Shown: positions 1-5,494 of the stretch, one piece after another
Layout of the letters: each line of letters begins with the position of its first letter
How positions within the stretch are numbered: position 1 is the first letter of the stretch
Source: JBCBEX01 sp038528235
Lineage (GTDB): Bacteria > Bacteroidota > Rhodothermia > Rhodothermales > Rubricoccaceae
Direction: 5' to 3'
DNA length: 15,285 bases
Assembly (NCBI GenBank): GCA_038528235.1
Contig: JBCBEX010000099.1
Coordinates: 1-15,285, forward strand
Program-made: the position numbers and the translations under genes
Notes under the pieces: generated by a model
The model's database searches: none
What the model saw: the letters and a program-made list of their open reading frames with translations, nothing else
What the model was told of the DNA's origin: nothing

Positions 1-26
1 TCAAACCGAAGGTTCACGCCAGTAAA

Positions 27-54
27 CTGTCCCTCTCAAACCTGAGGGGGACAG
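27..54. repeat. 11-bp inverted repeat (hairpin) upstream of nnr
   Basis: The arms CTGTCCCTCTC (27-37) and GAGGGGGACAG (44-54) pair over 11 bp with one G-T wobble around a 6-nt loop. No T-run follows on the + strand, so it is not a textbook terminator for a gene lying to the left. It could be the terminator hairpin of an upstream gene or part of the nnr leader. The upstream neighbour is outside the window, so the role stays open. Confidence 0.45.
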
Positions 55-139
55 CTTGTGCGCCGTCACAGGCGTACAAGCGGGGGGAGCCGAGCGTGAT
101 CGCTCACACCCACTTGTAACAGCGTACCTGCGCAGGCTC

Positions 140-1783
140 ATGCCCCACCTCGACCTCTGCACACCAGTCTACTCCACTGCTGCCATGCGTGAGGCCGACC
201 GCGCGACGATGGAGGACTTCGGCATCCCCGGCTTCACGCTCATGGAGACTGCAGCGCGCGGGGCCATGCGTGCCATCGCGGAACGCTACGGGCCGATGAA
301 GCACAAGAACGTGCTTGTCCTCGCGGGCAAGGGCAACAACGGCGGCGATGGGTTAGCCGTCGCAAGACTCCTGAGCCAGGCGGGAGCGTCGGTCATCGTC
401 CTCACGACAGCCACCGAGCACAACGCAAGCCCGGAGACCGCGCTCAACTTAGCCTTGCTGAAACACCTTGCTGCCTCCACTACACGCTTGCTCGAACTAC
501 GCCATGTAGATGAAAGTCATGATGCAGCCGCCATGCGACACCTAATCGAAGACAAGTTCTGGCCCCAGCTCACCATCGACGCGCTCCTCGGCATCGGAGT
601 CAACAGCGAGCTTCGGGAACCCATCCAGTCGATGGCGGCGCTGAGCGTGCTGTACTCCAAGGTGGTATCGATCGACATCCCCACCGGCATCAACAGCGAC
701 ACGGGCGTCGAAGAAGACGAAGCCGTTGTCATCGCCGATCTCACCGTGACGATGGGGCGTCAAAAGACGGGGCTCCTGCATGGCGACGGCGAGGTCTGCG
801 CAGGCGATGTCGTAACCGTCGATATTGGCATTCCGAAGCACATTGAGGACGAGGTGATGCGGATGCCGGGGTGCGCGTATCTCCCGACGGATGCCTACGT
901 GCGCGCAGCGGTGCCCGGACGTGCGAACGACGCGCACAAGTACGAGGTCGGCATGGCGCTCGTCGTGGCGGGGTCGAACGGCTACACGGGCGCGGCGGTA
1001 CTTGCAGCGGAGGCGGCGGCACGGGTTGGAGCCGGCTACGTTGTGTGCGCCACCACGCCGGAGGCACAGCGCGCCATCGATGCACAGGCCCCGCCCATCG
1101 CCACGCTCGGCCTGCCTACGACGGAGGACGGCGGCATCGCCGAAGCTGCGCTCGACGTGATCCTCGAACGAGCCGACAAGGCTAAGTCGGTGCTGATCGG
1201 CCCCGGCCTGGGACGCGACGCGGAGACGGTGCGTCTCGTCCATCGCCTGCTCGACGCGCTCGCTACCGACTTCCCCGACGTGCCCATCGTCCTCGACGCG
1301 GACGGCCTGAACGCACTTGCGGATGCTGACGAGAGCATCTGGCAGATCGCCCACCGCTATAACGAGCCGCGCTGGGTACTCACGCCCCATCTCGGCGAGT
1401 TCCGCCGCCTCGTCGCCGGGTCGGGCGGGGATCCAGACAACCTCGACCTGAACCGCCAGACGTGGATCGTACCAGAGTGGGCCGCTACCTGGAACGCGGT
1501 GTTGCTGCTCAAAGGCGCGCCGAGCGTTATCGGGCAGCCGGCAGGCCCGACGTTTGTCGCCGCCTCCGTCAACAGCGCACTCGCCACGGCAGGCTCGGGC
1601 GACGTGCTCGCAGGTAGCATCGCCGGGCTTCTCGCGCAGGGCGCGACGCCTGCAGACGCTGCGGTCTGCGCGCTCCACCTCGGCCTTGCCGCCGCTGACC
1701 GCTACACCGCCAGCCGGGACGGGCGCTCGATGCAGGCGAGCGACTTGGTCAACCTGTTACCGCAGGTGCTTTTCGATTTCTGA
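140..1783 (+). CDS. nnr: Bifunctional NAD(P)H-hydrate epimerase / ADP-dependent NAD(P)H-hydrate dehydratase
   Basis: This cytoplasmic metabolite-repair enzyme epimerises damaged NADHX/NADPHX (N-terminal YjeF_N domain) and dehydrates the S form back to NAD(P)H (C-terminal carbohydrate-kinase-like domain). The N-terminal domain (about residues 10-240) shows AGKGNNGGDGLAVAR (62-76), the DALLGIG stretch (147-153) and SIDIPTGINSDTG (177-189). The C-terminal domain (about 250-547) shows HKYEVGMALVVAGSNGYTGA (266-285), IGPGLGRD (353-360), LDADGLNAL (385-393), LTPHLGEF (414-421) and the nucleotide-site loop AGSGDVLAG, with D488 as the expected catalytic residue. The ATG at 140 gives 547 aa, the usual length of the fusion. 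A TTG at 56 would add 28 residues with no family resemblance, so I prefer 140. No clear Shine-Dalgarno site precedes it. The VanZ-like gene starts 30 bp downstream on the same strand. Confidence 0.96.
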   Translation: MPHLDLCTPVYSTAAMREADRATMEDFGIPGFTLMETAARGAMRAIAERYGPMKHKNVLVLAGKGNNGGDGLAVARLLSQAGASVIVLTTATEHNASPETALNLALLKHLAASTTRLLELRHVDESHDAAAMRHLIEDKFWPQLTIDALLGIGVNSELREPIQSMAALSVLYSKVVSIDIPTGINSDTGVEEDEAVVIADLTVTMGRQKTGLLHGDGEVCAGDVVTVDIGIPKHIEDEVMRMPGCAYLPTDAYVRAAVPGRANDAHKYEVGMALVVAGSNGYTGAAVLAAEAAARVGAGYVVCATTPEAQRAIDAQAPPIATLGLPTTEDGGIAEAALDVILERADKAKSVLIGPGLGRDAETVRLVHRLLDALATDFPDVPIVLDADGLNALADADESIWQIAHRYNEPRWVLTPHLGEFRRLVAGSGGDPDNLDLNRQTWIVPEWAATWNAVLLLKGAPSVIGQPAGPTFVAASVNSALATAGSGDVLAGSIAGLLAQGATPADAAVCALHLGLAAADRYTASRDGRSMQASDLVNLLPQVLFDF

Positions 1784-1813
1784 TTTGCGGTGGTCCGCCC
1801 ATTCTGTCCGACC

Positions 1814-2200
1814 ATGTCCTCCAATCAAAAATCGTCTATCTCAAATCCAAAATCCCTCGCCTTCGCCTGGACGCTCCTGTGTCTTGCGCTCTTCTCGATT
1901 CCAGGTCAGGACCTACCACCCGACTTGCTCTCGTTCGACAAGGTGGCCCACCTGGGGCTGTTTGCCGTGCTCGGGGTACTGTGGATGCGTGCGGTGCCCC
2001 GAGAGGCATGGCCTTGGGTCCTCGTCGGCGGCATCGTGTTTGGCATCGGGACCGAACTCTACCAGGGCATGCTACCGTGGGAGCGCAAGCCGGACCCGTA
2101 CGACGCGCTGGCCGACGGACTCGGGATGGTACTCGGCGTAGGCTACTGGCTGTGGTGGGAGCGACGTCGCGAGCATCGTGAGCAACTTTCGGACACGTGA
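1814..2200 (+). CDS. VanZ-like family small membrane protein
   Basis: The product is a 128-aa integral membrane protein with about three to four hydrophobic segments (roughly residues 15-30, 44-60, 66-84 and 100-115). The VanZ-like pattern is visible: FDKVAHLGLF (41-50), then ELYQGMLP (81-88) and a polar RKPDPYDALADGLG (91-104) before the last hydrophobic stretch. VanZ itself is linked to teicoplanin resistance, but most stand-alone homologues have no assigned function and none is claimed here. The start is taken as the ATG at 1814; an in-frame GTG at 1790 is possible. Residues about 4-15 (NQKSSISNPKSL) are encoded entirely by a heptamer repeat of much lower GC than the rest, so the N-terminus looks like acquired sequence. 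The gene follows nnr by 30 bp, probably in one transcript. Its stop codon sits in the loop of a hairpin. Confidence 0.85.
   Translation: MSSNQKSSISNPKSLAFAWTLLCLALFSIPGQDLPPDLLSFDKVAHLGLFAVLGVLWMRAVPREAWPWVLVGGIVFGIGTELYQGMLPWERKPDPYDALADGLGMVLGVGYWLWWERRREHREQLSDT
1823..1857 (+). repeat. Degenerate heptamer tandem repeat (AATCNNN x5)
   Basis: AATC or TATC recurs every 7 bp at 1823, 1830, 1837, 1844 and 1851 (AATCAAA, AATCGTC, TATCTCA, AATCCAA, AATCCCT). The tract is strikingly A/T-rich against its GC-rich surroundings. It begins nine bases after the VanZ-like ATG and is translated. Short tandemly repeated heptamers of this style (STRR elements) are described from cyanobacteria; assigning this tract to that kind is inference. 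Confidence 0.8.
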
Positions 2201-2208
2201 CGTGTCTG
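2190..2208. repeat. Hairpin with a stop codon as its loop
   Basis: GACACG (2192-2197) and CGTGTC (2201-2206) are perfect complements around the 3-nt loop TGA, which is the stop codon of the VanZ-like gene. G2191-T2207 and C2190-G2208 can extend the stem to 8 bp. No T-tract follows, so this is at best a weak terminator or mRNA 3'-end stabiliser. Confidence 0.4.
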
Positions 2209-2370
2209 GCTTGATTGAAGGGACCCGCGCTCCGTAGGTTCGTGCACGCTCGCGACGTGCTGATCCGACCGATTTCGGAACGCGGCGGCCCCCTTTCCCA
2301 TTCCCGAAAAGACTAGCCTGGACGCTCCATCCGTTTGGAACGCGTTCGCCCACCTGCCCAGAGGAATCCC

Positions 2371-3051
2371 ATGGCCCTTCGCAAAGCCCCGGAAGCCGAC
2401 CTGAAGCAACAGTATCCGATCGTGGTTCAGATCGGCATGCTGCTCTCGCTCGGCCTCGTGCTCGCGGCCTTCATCACGCCGTACCGCGCCGAGGCGGAGT
2501 TCGAGATCGTCGAGATGGAGATGGAGCGCATCGAGATCGAGGAGATCGAGCAAACGCAGCAGATCGAGACGCCGCCGCCACCACCCAAGCCGCCGTCCCC
2601 CGTTGAAGTCCCCGACGAAGAACTCCTCGAAGACGAGGAGATCGACCTCGACATGGACCTCGACCTGAACGATGCGCCGCCCCCGCCTCCGCCGCCCCCG
2701 CCGGCTGCGGACGAGCCCGAGCCGGAGCCCGAAGAGCCGGAGATCTTCCGCATCGTGGAGCAGCAGCCCGTTCTGCTGCCGAACGAGGCTGAGGGCATGG
2801 CGGCCCTCCAGGGCTGCATCCGCTACCCGGAAATGGCCAAGCGCGCTGGCATCGAAGGCCGCGTGTTCGTGCAGTTCGTCGTGGACGAGCGCGGCAACGT
2901 GGTCAGCCCGCAGGTCGTGCGCGGCATCGGCGGCGGCACGGACGACGAGGCGCTCCGCTGCGTCCGCGATCTGAAGTTCCGCCCCGGCATGCAGCGCGGT
3001 CGCCCCGTGAAGGTGCAGTTCTCGCTGCCAGTGACCTTCCGCCTGCGCTAA
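2371..3051 (+). CDS. TonB family energy transducer
   Basis: This inner-membrane-anchored periplasmic protein would couple the proton-motive force (through ExbB/ExbD, not in this window) to TonB-dependent outer-membrane receptors. The 226-aa product has a short cytoplasmic N-terminus, one transmembrane helix (about residues 15-37), then a strongly acidic stretch (about 41-63 and 82-102) broken by two proline runs (68-76 and 103-111). The C-terminal TonB domain covers about 140-226, with GCIRYPEMAKRAGIEGRV (148-165), VDERGNV (171-177) and LKFRPGMQRGRPV (201-213). It has only two cysteines, C149 and C197, both in the C-terminal domain, possibly a disulfide. The ATG at 2371 is preceded five bases away by GAGGAA; an in-frame start at 2335 would add 12 unlikely residues. 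A 170-bp gap upstream suggests its own promoter. A strong terminator follows 33 bp after the stop. No receptor gene is adjacent. Confidence 0.93.
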   Translation: MALRKAPEADLKQQYPIVVQIGMLLSLGLVLAAFITPYRAEAEFEIVEMEMERIEIEEIEQTQQIETPPPPPKPPSPVEVPDEELLEDEEIDLDMDLDLNDAPPPPPPPPPAADEPEPEPEEPEIFRIVEQQPVLLPNEAEGMAALQGCIRYPEMAKRAGIEGRVFVQFVVDERGNVVSPQVVRGIGGGTDDEALRCVRDLKFRPGMQRGRPVKVQFSLPVTFRLR

Positions 3052-3083
3052 GGCACTAGGGCTCACGCCCCCTCAAACCACAG

Positions 3084-3126
3084 CGCCCCCGGCTGCCACT
3101 GCGGCGGTCGGGGGCGTTCGTTTTGG
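3084..3126 (+). terminator. Intrinsic terminator of the tonB gene
   Basis: The arms at 3084-3097 and 3103-3116 form a roughly 14-bp GC-rich stem (outer part CGCCCCCG with CGGGGGCG) with a short loop, followed directly by TTCGTTTTGG. It lies 33 bp after the TonB stop codon. This is the clearest Rho-independent terminator in the window. Confidence 0.85.
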
Positions 3127-3306
3127 TCCCGTGTCGGTGGCTCCTGGGCGTGTGCCACCGAGATCCCATCGGGATACTCTGACCAACGGGAGCACGTCGC
3201 GAACCATGCGAGGCCTTGCAGACCATGAGGGCCCTTACCCAGGACTCATGGCGAGGGACGCCGACTACTGTGGCGAAGAAACGGCTATACCCTTCTTGCG
3301 TCGGCC
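3127..3306. other. Convergent intergenic spacer with small inverted repeats
   Basis: No convincing gene lies between the tonB terminator and the FecR stop codon. Three short inverted repeats are visible: CGGTGGC 3135-3141 with GCCACCG 3154-3160, ATCCC 3163-3167 with GGGAT 3171-3175, and CCATGAG 3223-3229 with CTCATGG 3245-3251. One of these may end the leftward sigma/fecR transcript, but none is followed by a T-run on the minus strand. A 64-codon open frame here (3131-3325, +) has no recognisable features. Confidence 0.5.
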
Positions 3307-4557
3307 CTACGGCACGAGACGATAGCCGCCCTCGACGGCCTCGACGCGGGCACCTTGGGAGCGGGCCAAGAGGTCGAGGAGGTCTTCGACGGGCATGGCG
3401 CGCTCCAGGCTACCGGCGGAGGTGAACGTCTCGGCAGCTAGCGTCTCGTCCACGTCGATGGCGACGCTGTAGTGCGCACTCAACTCAGCCGCTGCTACGG
3501 AGAGCGGCGTCTGCTCGAAGTAGAAGTAGCGGGCCCACGAGGCGGCCAGTTGGGCGTCCACGCGCTCCGGTGCCGTCGGGGCATCGCCGCCGACCACCTC
3601 GCTGCGCTGGCCGGGCGCGAGCGTCACCGCCTGCCCCGGCTGCACCCGCGAGACGAGTTCCACGGCGCCGCTCAGCAGCGTCACCTCGGTCTGCGCGTCC
3701 GTCGTCTCGACGGTAAACACGGTACCCAGGACGGTCGTGCGGGCTGGCGTCGTCTCCACGATGAACGGCTCGGAGCTCTCCCGCACGTCGAAGAGCGCGG
3801 TGCCTGCGCGGAGCCGGACGTAGCGCGGCGAACGGTCGCTGTCAGCCGCAGCCACCATCAGCGTCGTGTTCTCGGCCAGTTCCACCGTCGAGCCATCCGC
3901 GAGCTCGATGACTTGGGTCACGCCCGACGCCGTCTGGATCGTGTCAAAGCCGCTATCGCGCACCAGAATCGAGATGGCCACGGCCACGAACGCAGCCACG
4001 GCCACAGCGGCGCTGATACGCCAGACCCACCGCGCGCCCCCACGCAGCGTCGTCGCGCGTCCGAGGCTACCTCGATCCGCTGCGCGGCGCTTCACGGCAG
4101 GATCAGACGATGAGGTCGTGCTGACCGTTGAGTTCGTCGGCGTTTCCGCCTGGACGTCAGCCATCGCGGCTTCGGCAAAGGATGCCTCGGCGAGTTCGTC
4201 CCAGGCCGCGTCGAACGCCATGCGGTCGGCCCAGACACGGCGCACGGCCGCGCGGAGGCCCGGATACCGCTCCACGACGGCGTCGAGATCGGCCTTGGCA
4301 GCGGCTACGCGCGCTGCTTCGTCGCCCGACAAGAGTGCGGGGTCGTCCTCGCCGAGCGCGTAGAGCACGAACAGGTGCCGGTCGGGCACCGCCGCGTCGA
4401 GGTCGGCGCGGACGGCCGCACGGACGGCACGCCACCGATCGAACGCCGCGCGGAGGTTAGCGTCCTCGGCCAGGGCAGCACGGAGCGTGGCCTGCTCGGC
4501 GGGTGCGAGGGAATCGTAGAGGGCGAGGGTGTCCGGAGACAGCGGAGAAGAAGCCAT
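3307..4557 (-). CDS. FecR-type transmembrane anti-sigma factor
   Basis: The 416-aa product is the likely inner-membrane partner that holds or activates the adjacent ECF sigma factor in response to an envelope or receptor signal. Residues 1-130 are an alpha-helical, Ala/Arg/Asp-rich cytoplasmic part (sigma-binding by analogy). A low-complexity linker (138-175) precedes one transmembrane helix (about 177-199). The FecR domain (about 208-306) has TASGVTQVIELADGSTVELA (209-228), an RLRAGTALFDV stretch (249-259), VLGTVFTVET (277-286) and LLSGAVEL (294-301). The C-terminal 70 residues (FEQTPLSVAAAELSAHYSVA onwards, from 347) look like the STN/DUF4974 domain typical of Bacteroidota FecR proteins. 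The ATG at 4557 lies 93 bp after the sigma stop codon on the same strand. No TonB-dependent receptor follows, unlike most fecI/fecR loci; the next gene is the convergent tonB. Confidence 0.9.
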   Translation of the reverse strand: MASSPLSPDTLALYDSLAPAEQATLRAALAEDANLRAAFDRWRAVRAAVRADLDAAVPDRHLFVLYALGEDDPALLSGDEAARVAAAKADLDAVVERYPGLRAAVRRVWADRMAFDAAWDELAEASFAEAAMADVQAETPTNSTVSTTSSSDPAVKRRAADRGSLGRATTLRGGARWVWRISAAVAVAAFVAVAISILVRDSGFDTIQTASGVTQVIELADGSTVELAENTTLMVAAADSDRSPRYVRLRAGTALFDVRESSEPFIVETTPARTTVLGTVFTVETTDAQTEVTLLSGAVELVSRVQPGQAVTLAPGQRSEVVGGDAPTAPERVDAQLAASWARYFYFEQTPLSVAAAELSAHYSVAIDVDETLAAETFTSAGSLERAMPVEDLLDLLARSQGARVEAVEGGYRLVP

Positions 4558-4627
4558 CGGAGTCGGCGGCGTCAGCGTGGTTGGCAGCCCGTTGGGCGTG
4601 GGAGAGAAGTCGGGGACGCGGGGGTTG

Positions 4628-4649
4628 CGTTGTGCGAGCGTTGTGCGAG
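4628..4649. repeat. Two tandem 11-mers between sigma and fecR
   Basis: CGTTGTGCGAG occurs twice back to back (4628-4638 and 4639-4649) with no mismatch, immediately beyond the sigma stop codon in the 93-bp gap before fecR. An 11-bp period is about one helical turn, which would suit a tandem binding site. A functional role is inference. Confidence 0.6.
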
Positions 4650-4650
4650 G

Positions 4651-5256
4651 TCAAGCCAGCCCTGTGAGAGCCGCGCCCAGGTTGGGTAGCGTCACAGAGC
4701 CAGCGAGGATCACCGCGAAAACAGCGAGGAGATCGCGCAGCTTTTGGAAGGCGCGCTTGACCTGCATCTTGACGGCGGCCTCGGTGGTGCCAAGCGTCTC
4801 GGCGATCTCGGTGTAGCGGTAGCCCTGCTCACGCAGCTCGATGATCTCGCGGGCGTGGTCGGTCAGTTCGGAGAGAGCTCGGTCGAGGTCGAGGCCAAGT
4901 CCGGTGCTCGCCGTCGTGTCGGGGCTGGCGGGGCCGGGGAGGTCAGGGTCGAACAACGACTCGCGGGCGGTGTAGCGGCCCCGGTAGAGGTCTTGCAGTT
5001 CGAAGAAGGCCGCTTTCATCGCGAACGCCTTGAGGCGGGCGGGGTCGTTGAGGTCACCGAGGCCGGTGTGGACGCGCACGAGGGTGTTCTGGACGAGGTC
5101 GTCGATCTCGGCGCGGTGGCCGGCGCGCTTGATGAAGAAGCCCCGGAGGATCGGTTCCAGGGCGCGCAGCAGCCGAGACCGGGCGATCTCGTCGCCGTTC
5201 TGGGCACGGACTACGAACGCGGCGTCCAACACGGACTTGGACCGAGGCGCGGACAT
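4651..5256 (-). CDS. ECF-type RNA polymerase sigma factor with hydrophobic C-terminal tail
   Basis: The 201-aa product is a group-IV sigma factor that would direct RNA polymerase to a small regulon. Sigma region 2 spans about 11-95, with the core-binding segment IDDLVQNTLVRVH (51-63). Region 4 spans about 125-175, with the helix-turn-helix YTEIAETLGTTEAAVKMQVK (148-167). After the helix RAFQKLRDLL the protein continues into an uncharged hydrophobic tail (about 176-201, LLAVFAVILAGSV then TLPNLGAALTGLA), long enough to reach or enter a membrane; ordinary ECF factors usually end soon after region 4. The ATG at 5256 is chosen because the frame upstream (to 5472) is unlike any sigma factor and runs through repeats. 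The FecR-type anti-sigma gene follows 93 bp downstream. The gene is divergent from the antiporter, and its leader carries a 16-bp palindrome and an octamer repeat. Confidence 0.9.
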   Translation of the reverse strand: MSAPRSKSVLDAAFVVRAQNGDEIARSRLLRALEPILRGFFIKRAGHRAEIDDLVQNTLVRVHTGLGDLNDPARLKAFAMKAAFFELQDLYRGRYTARESLFDPDLPGPASPDTTASTGLGLDLDRALSELTDHAREIIELREQGYRYTEIAETLGTTEAAVKMQVKRAFQKLRDLLAVFAVILAGSVTLPNLGAALTGLA

Positions 5257-5281
5257 GGGCAGGGGTGGTTTTGCGAGGAGA

Positions 5282-5297
5282 GCCGCCGCGCGGCGGC
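5282..5297. repeat. Perfect 16-bp palindrome GCCGCCGCGCGGCGGC
   Basis: The two 8-bp halves are exact reverse complements with no spacer. It lies 26-41 bp upstream of the sigma-factor ATG, in its leader or promoter. It could be a dimeric operator. In a GC-rich genome low-complexity GCC repeats also make such palindromes by chance. Confidence 0.5.
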
Positions 5298-5323
5298 GAA
5301 AGGTCACAAGGTAGGGGTTGGTG

Positions 5324-5348
5324 AGTGAGGCAGTGAGGCAGTGAAAAG
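5324..5348. repeat. Octamer tandem repeat (AGTGAGGC)
   Basis: AGTGAGGC occurs at 5324-5331 and 5332-5339, followed by a partial third unit AGTGAAAAG at 5340-5348. It lies between the divergent sigma and antiporter genes. Its simple-repeat character resembles the heptamer tracts elsewhere in the window, but the period is 8. Confidence 0.65.
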
Positions 5349-5494
5349 CTGTGCGCCCGATTTCCCGTGCCAAGTCCCGTGGTGACACCGCCGCACCGCG
5401 ACACCGGCCCACTCTCCAACCACTTCGGGTAGGACCCGTGAACAATCCACCCGGGGTGGTATTCTCTGGCATCCGGTCCCCAACTCCTCACCCC

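Larger units (their letters stand above)
5257..5494. promoter_or_regulatory. Divergent control region, sigma / antiporter
   Basis: This 238-bp gap separates the starts of two divergent genes, so promoters for both should lie here. It contains a 16-bp palindrome and an AGTGAGGC tandem repeat (listed separately). I could not place convincing -35/-10 or Bacteroidota -33/-7 elements by eye. Confidence 0.5.

Noticed and set aside
542..1678. A 378-codon minus-strand open frame inside nnr
   Set aside because: It lies wholly opposite a confidently assigned enzyme, and its product is arginine-rich and featureless.
2143..3066. A 307-codon minus-strand open frame opposite tonB
   Set aside because: It mirrors the acidic and proline repeats of TonB as His/Leu/Arg-rich sequence and spans the intergenic gap; no domain is recognisable.
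3131..3325. A 64-codon + frame in the tonB-fecR spacer
   Set aside because: It has no family resemblance and no ribosome site, and it overlaps the end of fecR.
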